Positions 34,284 to 42,740 of a stretch of 64,000 nt of DNA are shown here, one piece after another. The position numbers and the translations under genes were made by a program. The first letter of the stretch is position 1; every line of letters begins with the position of its first letter. Under the pieces are notes generated by a model. The model was not told the DNA's origin and made no database searches. It saw nothing but the letters and a program-made list of their open reading frames with translations. The stretch comes from Deltaproteobacteria bacterium (lineage in GTDB: Bacteria > Desulfobacterota > Dissulfuribacteria > Dissulfuribacterales > DYLC01), in NCBI GenBank assembly GCA_028695735.1, contig JAQVIJ010000002.1, positions 387,296 through 451,295 of the forward strand, read 5' to 3'.

Positions 34284-34464
34284 AACCCGCAGGCGCCGCA
34301 AGGCTTAATAGGGAATCCGGTGAAATGCCGGAGCGGGCCCTTCGCTGTAATCGGCTACGAAATCGCAATGCAGTAGTCTCTGCATAAAGTCACTGTGGCA
34401 TTGGCCATGGGAAGGCGCGAGATTAGGTTTGATGCCGAAAGCCAGAAGACCTGCCTGTGGGGTT
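34284..34464 (+). ncRNA. Cobalamin riboswitch (first)
   Basis: P1 forms between AACCCGCAGGC (34284-34294) and GCCTGTGGGGTT (34453-34464). Inside are the family's conserved pieces: GGGAATCCGGTGAAATGCCGG, here split by me as GGGAATCCGG then TGAAATGCCGG; CACTGTGGCATTG; GGGAAGGCGCGA; and GCCAGAAGACCTGCC. These match the B12-box layout. It precedes a terminator at 34528-34576 and then the DUF2162 gene, so adenosylcobalamin or a relative should stop transcription of the downstream genes. The rest of 34138-34592 has no gene. Confidence 0.9.
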
Positions 34465-34527
34465 TAAAGGGGTCATTGTATGGCAAACAGTGGCTCGTTT
34501 GAATATGACTTTTGGGGTATAAACGGG

Positions 34528-34576
34528 CGCCTCAAATGTCCGTGCTGAAGACGGCACAGGCATTTGAGGCGTTTTG
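34528..34576 (+). terminator. Terminator of the first cobalamin riboswitch
   Basis: CGCCTCAAATG (34528-34538) pairs perfectly with CATTTGAGGCG (34561-34571), followed by TTTT. The loop holds a second small hairpin (CCGTGC...GCACAGG). It is the expected expression platform between riboswitch and first gene. Confidence 0.85.
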
Positions 34577-34592
34577 CTTTTAAGGAAAGACT

Positions 34593-35438
34593 ATGGAACA
34601 TACAGGCATCATAGCAGGTGTAATCTTTGGGCTTCTGGTCTTTGCATTTAAGGCTGGAATAGGTATCGCATATCGCCTTTCAACCCTTTCATCAATGAGG
34701 CAATTAAGTGGCAAAAAGTATGTTATTCTGGGAAGTAGTTTTGCATATTTAATGTTATTTGTAGGTATGTCATACCTGGCAAAAGCTATGGACATAACCC
34801 TCTACATCGGCAGGCTTCTGCCCATGCTGCGCACAGGCACCACCATTCACGTACTCCTGTGCGTCTCCATGGCCGCGTGGGCCGTCTATCTCCTCTCTAA
34901 TCGTTCCCTTATCTGTAGCCTTGCCCATTGTAATCCTCAGGTTGCCTTTACCAGCCCCAAGACGCCTTTGCCAGCCCCTGCTTCCACCACATGGGCGTGG
35001 TTGACCCTGGCATTGCCCTGTCCTGTGTGCATGTCCGTGGTGTTGTTCAGCCTGTCTTTTTTACAGGCCATCTTTCCTGAACGGCTCCTCTATATCACAT
35101 TGGGGCTGTATTTGATCTTCATGCTGACCGTGTTTTTAAGTGCCTATGCCTTTCATCGCATAAAGGCGACCAACTCTCCCGAACGGGTGCTTGCCCACCT
35201 CATGCTGGGCATCTCAGGGTATTTTCTGCTGCTTCTGGTGATATCGCCTCAAGTGCAGGGTCTTACGGAGATATACGACCTGGTGGCCAAGCAATATGCC
35301 TCGAACCCCATGCCGGACACTGCTGCTCACACCTCCTTGAGTGCCATAAATGTCTTGGGCATCTTGACCCTGCTGATATCGGCAGTAACAGGCTTTCTTA
35401 TGCAAATGCACAGAACGAAAAGGGCGGTCATGAAATAG
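34593..35438 (+). CDS. DUF2162-type polytopic membrane protein
   Basis: A 281-residue protein with about seven hydrophobic segments: GIIAGVIFGLLVFAFKAGIG at the start, then segments near residues 45, 85, 135, 160, 205 and 260. The middle segment has WLTLALPCPVCMSVVLFSLS, with two Cys in a membrane helix that could bind a metal or take part in redox. I place it in the DUF2162 group of predicted transporters by this pattern and by its neighbours; confidence in that label is moderate. It is under riboswitch control and two bases from the ExbB-like gene. Confidence 0.72.
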   Translation: MEHTGIIAGVIFGLLVFAFKAGIGIAYRLSTLSSMRQLSGKKYVILGSSFAYLMLFVGMSYLAKAMDITLYIGRLLPMLRTGTTIHVLLCVSMAAWAVYLLSNRSLICSLAHCNPQVAFTSPKTPLPAPASTTWAWLTLALPCPVCMSVVLFSLSFLQAIFPERLLYITLGLYLIFMLTVFLSAYAFHRIKATNSPERVLAHLMLGISGYFLLLLVISPQVQGLTEIYDLVAKQYASNPMPDTAAHTSLSAINVLGILTLLISAVTGFLMQMHRTKRAVMK

Positions 35439-35439
35439 T

Positions 35440-36042
35440 ATGGACATTCGCGCCGCCCTCACATCCTTCATCTACCTCGTAGCCTCGTCTCTGCTCTATC
35501 CGGTCCTGTTGCTCCTTGCGGTCTTGGTGGCCTGGCTGCTTCTGCAGATGGGTGCATTCCTTGCCGAGTGGTTGGAGCGCAGGCGCCTTGGGTTTTCAAA
35601 GGCGAAAGGCCCGTTTAATGCCAAAAAGACAGCCGACTCCCTTGATTTGCCTCACAGAGTGAGTCTGTACAAAAGTGAGCTGCAACAGCTTTTGAATCAA
35701 GGCCATATACTCGAGGTTCAAATACAGGAACTGCTTCAAACCCACATTCAAAGGGCCAACAAGTCCCTGGATGGCCTTCGCATGTTAGTGCGCATTGGGC
35801 CTGGTCTTGGATTGATGGCCACCTTGATTCCCATGGGCACAGGCCTTGCCGCCCTGGCACAGGGAGACATGACCAAGCTGGCCTCTGAGCTGGTGGTGGC
35901 CTTTACTGCCACGGTGGTGGGGCTCTTTGAGGGCATGACCGCCTATTTTCTGTTTACTGTCAAGGGCAGGTGGGTGGAGGAAGACATTCGGCACATGGAG
36001 CTTCTCACAGAACTGCTCGCTAATGAGGGAGGTGAGTTGTGA
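35440..36042 (+). CDS. MotA/TolQ/ExbB-family proton channel protein
   Basis: A 200-residue inner-membrane protein. Three hydrophobic segments are visible: about residues 8-38, 110-135 and 150-178. The typical motif is MLVRIGPGLGLMATLIPMGTGLAALAQGD, followed by LVVAFTATVVGLFEGMTAYFL. This is the ExbB/TolQ pattern that couples proton flow to work across the envelope. It overlaps the DUF2149 gene at GTGA. Together they look like an ExbB-ExbD motor dedicated to the TonB receptor or chelatase that follows. Confidence 0.88.
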   Translation: MDIRAALTSFIYLVASSLLYPVLLLLAVLVAWLLLQMGAFLAEWLERRRLGFSKAKGPFNAKKTADSLDLPHRVSLYKSELQQLLNQGHILEVQIQELLQTHIQRANKSLDGLRMLVRIGPGLGLMATLIPMGTGLAALAQGDMTKLASELVVAFTATVVGLFEGMTAYFLFTVKGRWVEEDIRHMELLTELLANEGGEL

Positions 36043-36389
36043 AGGGCCTTCGATTTTATGGGAAAAACCGCAAGACCAACATAGTAGGCCAGGGATTTGA
36101 GGCCGATCCCCTGGCAGGGCTGGCCAATCTGTTGGATCTGTGTCTGGTCTTTATCGTAGGCCTGATTCTCACCATCTTCAATCTCTACAACATGCAGGAG
36201 CTCTTTGACCCCAAGGCAGAGACCACCATCATGAAGAAAAACAAGGACGGCACCTTGGAGATTATTACAAAAAAGGGGAATAAGGTCAAAAGCATGAAGG
36301 TGAGTAAAGAACAGTCTGAGGGCAGGGGACAGAGACTGGGTTCTGCCTATAGGTTGGAAGACGGGAGTTTTGTATATGTGCCTGATTAA
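36039..36389 (+). CDS. DUF2149 protein, ExbD-like partner of the ExbB channel
   Basis: A 116-residue protein with a short cytoplasmic start, one membrane helix (DPLAGLANLLDLCLVFIVGL, with Asp inside or at its edge as in ExbD), and a periplasmic tail rich in Lys and Gly (EIITKKGNKVKSMKVSKEQS). That is the topology of ExbD/TolR. DUF2149 is the family I associate with this pattern next to CobN-like proteins. The GTG start overlaps the ExbB stop, with GAGGTGAG upstream. Confidence 0.75.
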   Translation: MKGLRFYGKNRKTNIVGQGFEADPLAGLANLLDLCLVFIVGLILTIFNLYNMQELFDPKAETTIMKKNKDGTLEIITKKGNKVKSMKVSKEQSEGRGQRLGSAYRLEDGSFVYVPD

Positions 36390-36427
36390 AAATTTATTTT
36401 CAAGGAGTTAAGGAGATTACAACCATT

Positions 36428-36436
36428 TGATATAAT
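36428..36436 (+). promoter_or_regulatory. Extended -10 promoter of the receptor-chelatase operon
   Basis: TGATATAAT gives a perfect TATAAT at 36431-36436 with the extended TGn. The -35 is poor (TTAAGG at 17 bases). The predicted start near 36443 lies just before the riboswitch P1 arm at 36448. Confidence 0.55.
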
Positions 36437-36447
36437 TTGATTTTAAT

Positions 36448-36838
36448 GGGCTGAATGTTGGGAAGAGAGGTGAAAGACCTCCGCTGCCCCGCAGCCGTGA
36501 GAGGGAACGAACGCCCGAATTAGCCACTGTCTTGCGGGAGCCTTGCAAAATTGCCCTTTCGCCCGATAACTGCGTTGCTCGTCGGCGAAAAATGCTCACA
36601 TACCTGTCTGCGTGCAACGCACAGGCAGGCAGTCAGCTGCGCTTTTTCGCCTTCATAGCGCCTTGTTCTCGGACGAAAATTCTAATTTTTCAAGGCTCCC
36701 TTTAGTATCAAGATGGGAAGGTGGGCAAGTAGAAAGCCCTTTTGAGCAAAAAGGTGTTTCTCTGAAGTGAAAACGAACGGAGATTGCGCCTTTTGTTCGA
36801 GAGGTAACGCCCTTGAGCCGGAAGACCGATTCAGCCTA
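36448..36838 (+). ncRNA. Cobalamin riboswitch (second), interrupted by a 165-bp element
   Basis: P1 pairs GGGCTGAAT (36448-36456) with ATTCAGCCT (36829-36837). Conserved parts are GGGAAGAGAGGTGAAAGACC, CCGCTGCCCCGCAGCCGTGA, GCCACTGT (36522-36529), then after a long insertion GGGAAGGTGGG (36714-36724) and GAGCCGGAAGACC (36815-36827). The insertion at 36536-36700 makes it about twice the normal length. No terminator follows, and the ribosome site of the receptor gene (GGGAGG) is only about a dozen bases downstream, so control is probably at translation. Confidence 0.82.
36536..36700. repeat. Inverted-repeat (MITE-like) element, copy 2, inside the riboswitch
   Basis: A 165-base segment with near-perfect inverted ends: GGGAGCCTTGCAAAATT (36536-36552) against the complement of AATTTTTCAAGGCTCCC (36684-36700), 16 of 17 matching. 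It is non-coding and holds an inner dyad (CTGTCTGCGTG...CAGGCAGGCAG). It shares TTGCTCGTCGGC with the element at 7783-7923. No clear target duplication is visible. It lies between two conserved blocks of the riboswitch, where a short variable hairpin normally sits. Confidence 0.7.
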
Positions 36839-36862
36839 AATTCTACTCGAGGGAGGAAAACC

Positions 36863-38758
36863 ATGTTAAAACCCATTTCCATCACATGTGCCGGCATTTT
36901 GGCCGCATTCACTCAAGGCCTTGCCATGGCCTCATCGCCTTCAGACATCCATTCGCTGGAGGCCATCACGGTCACTGCAGAGCGGTTTCCCACAGATGTG
37001 CAGCAGTCCTCGCGCATGATCTCGGTCATTTCCGCAGAGGAACTGCAAGAAACCGGGGCTGACAATCTGGTCACTGCCCTGGAGCGAAAAGGGGCCTTTT
37101 CCTACAAGGCCTTTGGCCCTCTGGGCATATCCCATGGCGGCATGAACAGCTCTCTTGGCATTCGAGGCATTCAAAACGGAGAGCTGGTGCTCATAAACGG
37201 CGTTCCCATTCAAAGCCCGGCCTCACACGCCTACGACCTGGATGTCATTCCCCTTGACCAGATAGAGCGTGTGGAGGTGCTGAAGGGCGCTGCCTCCACC
37301 CTCTATGGCTCCAATGCCATGAGCGGCGTTATCAACATCATCACCAAAAGGCCATCAGATGCAAAGGAGATGCGGTTGAAGGCGGAGGTCGGAAATTATG
37401 ACTATAACAATCATTCCATAAGTGTCTCCATGTTGCGCACAAACATAGGCATAAATTTCCAACATCTAAACGATATAGACGAGATATCTCGAAGCTATAC
37501 AAAAAAATACCACTATGACCTTGGAGAGACCAATAGAGTCGCATGGAATCTCAATTCAGCCATAACTGACCATCTATTTTTTGACTATATGGGCTCAACC
37601 TATACTACTGACTTTCTCAAAAGATATGACAATCCAAAGACACCTTATGAAGGTGTAAATCAGGATAGTTATAAACACTTTTTAGACATGCGATATGAAA
37701 CGGCGAATCTTCGAACAAAGCTGTTTGGAGACTTCGAGGAGATGAAACGAGATGAGTACACAAATCCAAAAAGTGCGCTACAAAAGAATAAAATTGATAA
37801 CTATGGTTTTGAAACGGATTATCGTCTAATGCTCTGGAATTATGATTTGACTACCGGCATAGACTGGATCACACGGGAGGCAGATTACAATCTACAGTAT
37901 GGAAAACACCATCGGCATGACTATGCTGCATTTATGCAGATTAAACGCACATATTTAGACCGGTTAACCATTCTTCTCGGCGCAAGAGAGCAGATCATAG
38001 ATGGCGAGTCAGGCACACCCAACTATGACACATTCCTTCCAAGCCTTGGCATGAATTATAAACTTACAAATGTCTTAAGTCTCTTTGCCAACACAGGAAA
38101 GGCATTTAGGGCGCCAACTTATAATCAGCTCTATTATAAAAGCAGCTTTCTTGTGGGAAATCCTAATCTTACGCCTGAAAAGGGCTGGACATACGAAATG
38201 GGCCTAAAGGCTAAAAACGACTATCTTGATGCAAAGCTGGCATTGTTCAGCATGAATTACACAAATAAAATAGAAGTAGATAGATCCAAGGGCTATCCAC
38301 AGACCTATTACAATGCAGGAGATTATGAAAGCATGGGCATTGATTGGGAGATAAATCTATATCCCTTTATTCAGCAACAAGGCCTGCTACAAAATATAAA
38401 TCTCAATTGGAGTGGGTATTGGGCGGATCCAAAGGCAGACGATACCACTGGAAGACGCATTCAGACAAGTGCCAAATTCTCATCAAATGTGGGTATTTCA
38501 TACCTCACAGAGGAGTTTACGGCTAATCTGAACTGTCAGATACTTAGTTCAAGAGAGCGCAATCTGGATAATTATGCCATCTTCAATTTCTATTCCAGAT
38601 ATAAACTTCCCAAGGGCTATCTCACATTTGCTGTGAATAATATACTAAATGAGGATCAAATTCTCTCAGGGGATTTGACTCCCACTGCTCTCAATCGCTA
38701 TTTCTATCAAGAGATGGGCAGACTTATAAAGGTGGGCTATGAAATCACATTCAAGTAG
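36863..38758 (+). CDS. TonB-dependent outer-membrane receptor (BtuB-like)
   Basis: A 631-residue outer-membrane transporter. The signal peptide ends near GLAMA. The TonB box is probably EAITVTAER, close in form to that of BtuB. The plug domain spans about residues 45-165 (SVISAEELQETGADNL, then IERVEVLKGAASTLYGSNAM and GVINIITKRP), and the barrel fills the rest. The start at 36863 follows GGGAGG. B12 riboswitch control suggests a corrinoid, precursor or porphyrin ligand. The barrel half looks clearly richer in A and T than the plug half. It overlaps the CobN-like gene by 20 bases. Confidence 0.88.
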   Translation: MLKPISITCAGILAAFTQGLAMASSPSDIHSLEAITVTAERFPTDVQQSSRMISVISAEELQETGADNLVTALERKGAFSYKAFGPLGISHGGMNSSLGIRGIQNGELVLINGVPIQSPASHAYDLDVIPLDQIERVEVLKGAASTLYGSNAMSGVINIITKRPSDAKEMRLKAEVGNYDYNNHSISVSMLRTNIGINFQHLNDIDEISRSYTKKYHYDLGETNRVAWNLNSAITDHLFFDYMGSTYTTDFLKRYDNPKTPYEGVNQDSYKHFLDMRYETANLRTKLFGDFEEMKRDEYTNPKSALQKNKIDNYGFETDYRLMLWNYDLTTGIDWITREADYNLQYGKHHRHDYAAFMQIKRTYLDRLTILLGAREQIIDGESGTPNYDTFLPSLGMNYKLTNVLSLFANTGKAFRAPTYNQLYYKSSFLVGNPNLTPEKGWTYEMGLKAKNDYLDAKLALFSMNYTNKIEVDRSKGYPQTYYNAGDYESMGIDWEINLYPFIQQQGLLQNINLNWSGYWADPKADDTTGRRIQTSAKFSSNVGISYLTEEFTANLNCQILSSRERNLDNYAIFNFYSRYKLPKGYLTFAVNNILNEDQILSGDLTPTALNRYFYQEMGRLIKVGYEITFK

Positions 38759-41700
38759 ATTTTGGGCTGTTGTCTTTTTCTGTGTCCTGAGCTGGTTCGG
38801 TATGGTTGAGGCGGGATTTGCCAGGTCCATCGGTCTTTTTGTGGGGGATGTGGATGCCTCGGCCTGTCAGAAGGCCGTATCCTTGCTGAACAAAGAGGGC
38901 GTTTCAGGCCTGGAAATCCGCATCTTTACGGAAAACGATGTGGATTCTCAGGCCATGAAGGCCTTTGTTCAGCGCATGGATGCCGCGGTGGTGGACATCA
39001 TGCAAAGGGAGCCTGGCCAGTGGCTGCTGAAAAACAGGGGGCTTTTTGCGCCTCATGTCAAGCTCTATGCCGTAAGGACAGGGGCCAACCCCCAGGAATA
39101 TCAAGGCGCAGGGTTTCAAATGGATGAGGCTGTGAGGGCATATTTTGACTATAATTCCGCACAAAACATCGCAAACCTCATAAAATTTATAGCCAATCGG
39201 GACCTGGGCATAAAGGTCGTGCCAGGGCCTGTGAGACGGCCTCCACCAAATGGTTTTTATCATCCGGATGCCAATGATTTCTTTGAGGATTTGGCCGGCT
39301 ATGTGAATTGGTACAAGGCCTCAGGCCATTACTCTCCACAAGGTCGTTGGGACCTCATGCTCATATTTTCTACCTATACCATTGAGGGCAAAAAGGAGGC
39401 GGTGGATAGCCTGGTAAAGGCGTATGAGAGGCATGGAATAAATGTAGTGGTGTGGATGCAGGAGATGAAGGATTTAAATAAAAATCTGGCTGCTATCCTC
39501 TCATCACCCTTGATTGCCTCGCGTTTAGGCTCCATAACGGCCTTTACCCTGAAATTTGCCTCTCAGCTCTCCCATGACCTGCTCTCTACCCTGAAACAGG
39601 CCGATGTACCTGTCTTCAATGCCCAGGTACTGTTTTTTGAGACCAGGGAGCAGTGGTTGAATTCCCCTGAGGGCATGTCGTCTTTGAGCACTTCGCTGCA
39701 ATTTGCTGTGCCTGAACTCTCAGGTCTCATAGAGCCCACGGTATTGGGGGCAAAACAGCAGATAAGCGGCGGTTTTTATGAATATGTCCCCATAAAGGAG
39801 GATGTGGAAAGGCTTGCCATGCGTGTGTCCAACTGGCATCGGCTCAAGGACAAACCCAACAAGGACAAGAAGATAGTCCTCATCTATTACAATCACAGCG
39901 CGGGCAAGCAGAATATCGGCGCCAGTTATCTCAATGTGTTTCGCAGCATCTCAAACATCATCGCAAGGCTGAAGGCCGAGGGCTATGACATTCGAGGCGA
40001 GCAAGACCTCACAGAAGAGGGGCTTAAAAGGCTCCTTCTGGCATCGGGCAGAAATGTGGGCGCATGGGCGCCTCAGGAATTGACCAGCCTTGCGGCCTCT
40101 TCCCAGGTCTCTTTTGTGGAAATGGAGGCATATAAGAGGTGGTTTGAAGCTACTCCAAAGGAGTTTCATGAGGCGGTGATAAAGGAATGGGGCAGGCCCG
40201 AGGACTCCAAAATCATGTTCCTGAACAACAGGTTTGTGTTGCCGTCTGTTCGATTGGGCAATCTGATTCTGGCCCCTCAGCCCGTGCGGGGCTGGAGTGA
40301 TGACCCCATGAAGCTCTATCACAGCACCACTCTACCCCCCCATCACCAGTACAATGCCTTTTATTACTGGCTGCAAAAGGAAATAAAACCCGATGTGATC
40401 ATCAATCTGGGCACGCATGGCACTCACGAGTGGCTTCCAGGAAAACAGACAGGGCTGACCTGGTATTGCAGCCCCGAGGTGCTTCTCGGAGATATCCCCA
40501 GCCTTTATCCCTACATCGTGGACGATGTGGGCGAGGGCATTCAGGCCAAGCGCAGGGGCAGGGCTGTGGTCATAGACCATGCCACTCCCCCCCTACAGTC
40601 CTCCGGCTTGGCCAAGGAGTATGCACTGCTCTCCAGCCTGATCAGCGAATATGATGCAGCGGCCCAGGAGCTCAAGCCCGCCAAGTTTCAGCGCATAAAG
40701 GAGTTGGCCTTGAAATTGGGCATTCCAAAGGACATGGGCTTGAAGGATATGAATGAGGCGCATCTCCAGGCATTGGAACACTATCTTCTGGAGCTCAAGG
40801 CCGAGAAAATGCCCTATGGCCTGCATACCTTTGGTACCTCTCCAAAGGGTGAGGCATTAGAGGAGATGGCGCAGGCCATAGCCGCCAAAGGCGGAAATGT
40901 AAACGAGATCAAGGGCCGCATAGAGGCAGGCGGTGAAATGGAGATGAACGACCTCATAAATGGCCTAAAGGCAGGCTATATCAGCCCGGGGCCTGGCAAT
41001 GACCCCATTAGAAACCCCGAAAGCCTGCCCACAGGCCGGAATTTTTATGGCTTTGACCCAGACAAGGTCCCCTCCAAAGAGGCCTGGGCCATAGGAGAAA
41101 AAAGGGCCAACGAGCTGATAGAGGCCTACAAAAAGGCCCATGACGGCGCCTGGCCTGAACAGGTGGGGGTTGTGCTTTGGTCTGTGGAGACCATTCGGGA
41201 CGAAGGCATAAATGTGGCCACTGCCCTGAGTCTCATGGGCATGAAGCCCGTGTGGGATAGGCGGGACAAGATAAAGGGCGTGGTGCCCATTTCAGGGGAG
41301 GCATTGGCGAGGCCCCGCATAGATGTGCTGCTTCAGATATCAGGTCTGTTTCGCGACTCCTTTCCCAATGTGGCCAAGCTGCTGGACAGGGCCGTGAAAC
41401 AGGCTGCCACCCTCAAGGATGTGGAAAACTTTATTCAGAGGCACTCTCAGGCCATAGAGGCAGGGCTTATTCAAGAGGGAATGGCCCCTGAACAGGCCAA
41501 AAGGCTCTCTTTGGTGCGGGTCTTTGGAGACCCACCCGGCGCATATGGCACAAAGGTGAATGACTTTGCAGGTGCCAGCGGGTTGTGGCAGGATGAAAGA
41601 CGGGTGGCTGAACATGGTTTCATAGCCATGCAGTCCCATGGTTATTCCGAGGAGCTCTGGGGTGAGGCCATGACGCCTGTCTATCGCAGGCATCTCAAGA

Positions 41701-42719
41701 ATGTCAAGGCCACTGTGCACACCATCTCCTCCAACCTCTATGGCACCCTGGACAATGACGATGTCTTTCAGTATTTAGGCGGGCTTTCCATGGCGGTGCG
41801 TCTGGAATCAGGCAGCGCACCGGAGGTGTTTGTCTCCTTAAATCGGAATTCACAGGGCCGAATCGAGCCTGTCTCCGCCCTCTTGGGAAGGGAGATGCGC
41901 TCCCGTTACCTAAATCCAAAGTGGATAGAGGGCATGAAAAAGGAGGGCTATGCAGGCGCTCGGGAGATGAACTCATTTGTGGAGAACATGTGGGGCTGGC
42001 AGGTCACCACGCCTCAAGAGATCTCGCAGGAGATGTGGCAAGAGACCTATGAGGTCTATGTAGAGGACAGATATGGCCTAAATGTGAAAGGCTTCTTCAA
42101 TGAGCACAATCCCTGGGCATATCAGGCCATGACAGGCCGTATGTTGGAGGCAGTGAGGCATGGCTATTGGAAACCCAATGCAGAGGTGCAAAAAAGGCTC
42201 TCCGTGGAGTATGCCCTAAATGTCATTGAAAAGGGTGTGGCCTGCTGCGATCACACCTGCAACAATCCCCTGCTCAATCAAATGGTTTATAACGTCCTCT
42301 CTGTGCCCGGCGTGTTGGCGCCTGACCTGGTGGAGCGGTTCAAATTGGCCATAGAAAAGGCCAATGGCAAGGCCCTGGAGCAGTTTGTGGCGGAACGCAC
42401 GGCCTTTTTGGAGCAAATGGAGGTGTCAGCCAAGAAAGGGCGGTCCTTTGCCCCTGATCGGGCACAGACAGCAACCCATGAGGCACAACCTTCCAATACA
42501 CTCAATGCCTCAAATCAAGGGGAGGCTGGCGAAAGGCCGTTAAAGGCCGCAGATGCCCAGGGAAACCAGGGGGAAAATGTGAAGGGCTACAAAATGGAGG
42601 AACAAAAGAGCGAGGACAAGACCACTCAGCTCTCCTCCTCCGGCATTCAGTGGTGGGCGTCTTTGTTGGCGATTATGGCCGTGTTGCTCATTGCATCCGG
42701 CATGAGAAGAAAAAGATAG
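38739..42719 (+). CDS. Secreted, membrane-anchored CobN/HmuS-like chelatase
   Basis: A 1326-residue relative of CobN, the large subunit of cobaltochelatase, and of ChlH. It starts with a signal peptide (FWAVVFFCVLSWFGMVEAGFA) and ends with a membrane helix (WWASLLAIMAVLLIASG) plus basic tail, so the body should lie in the periplasm. Cytoplasmic CobN has neither. The core motif NLGTHGTHEWLPGKQTGL and blocks such as AYQAMTGRMLEAVRHGYW match the family. The CobS and CobT motor subunits are absent. Bacteroidota HmuS has this same membrane-anchored form. It could insert or remove a metal from a tetrapyrrole. Confidence 0.85.
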   Translation: MKSHSSRFWAVVFFCVLSWFGMVEAGFARSIGLFVGDVDASACQKAVSLLNKEGVSGLEIRIFTENDVDSQAMKAFVQRMDAAVVDIMQREPGQWLLKNRGLFAPHVKLYAVRTGANPQEYQGAGFQMDEAVRAYFDYNSAQNIANLIKFIANRDLGIKVVPGPVRRPPPNGFYHPDANDFFEDLAGYVNWYKASGHYSPQGRWDLMLIFSTYTIEGKKEAVDSLVKAYERHGINVVVWMQEMKDLNKNLAAILSSPLIASRLGSITAFTLKFASQLSHDLLSTLKQADVPVFNAQVLFFETREQWLNSPEGMSSLSTSLQFAVPELSGLIEPTVLGAKQQISGGFYEYVPIKEDVERLAMRVSNWHRLKDKPNKDKKIVLIYYNHSAGKQNIGASYLNVFRSISNIIARLKAEGYDIRGEQDLTEEGLKRLLLASGRNVGAWAPQELTSLAASSQVSFVEMEAYKRWFEATPKEFHEAVIKEWGRPEDSKIMFLNNRFVLPSVRLGNLILAPQPVRGWSDDPMKLYHSTTLPPHHQYNAFYYWLQKEIKPDVIINLGTHGTHEWLPGKQTGLTWYCSPEVLLGDIPSLYPYIVDDVGEGIQAKRRGRAVVIDHATPPLQSSGLAKEYALLSSLISEYDAAAQELKPAKFQRIKELALKLGIPKDMGLKDMNEAHLQALEHYLLELKAEKMPYGLHTFGTSPKGEALEEMAQAIAAKGGNVNEIKGRIEAGGEMEMNDLINGLKAGYISPGPGNDPIRNPESLPTGRNFYGFDPDKVPSKEAWAIGEKRANELIEAYKKAHDGAWPEQVGVVLWSVETIRDEGINVATALSLMGMKPVWDRRDKIKGVVPISGEALARPRIDVLLQISGLFRDSFPNVAKLLDRAVKQAATLKDVENFIQRHSQAIEAGLIQEGMAPEQAKRLSLVRVFGDPPGAYGTKVNDFAGASGLWQDERRVAEHGFIAMQSHGYSEELWGEAMTPVYRRHLKNVKATVHTISSNLYGTLDNDDVFQYLGGLSMAVRLESGSAPEVFVSLNRNSQGRIEPVSALLGREMRSRYLNPKWIEGMKKEGYAGAREMNSFVENMWGWQVTTPQEISQEMWQETYEVYVEDRYGLNVKGFFNEHNPWAYQAMTGRMLEAVRHGYWKPNAEVQKRLSVEYALNVIEKGVACCDHTCNNPLLNQMVYNVLSVPGVLAPDLVERFKLAIEKANGKALEQFVAERTAFLEQMEVSAKKGRSFAPDRAQTATHEAQPSNTLNASNQGEAGERPLKAADAQGNQGENVKGYKMEEQKSEDKTTQLSSSGIQWWASLLAIMAVLLIASGMRRKR

Positions 42720-42740
42720 ACAAAAATCAGGAGGAATGTC

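Noticed and set aside
36767..36862. Extension of the TonB receptor start to 36767
   Set aside because: The added residues come from the riboswitch 3' part; the signal peptide and GGGAGG site fit the ATG at 36863.
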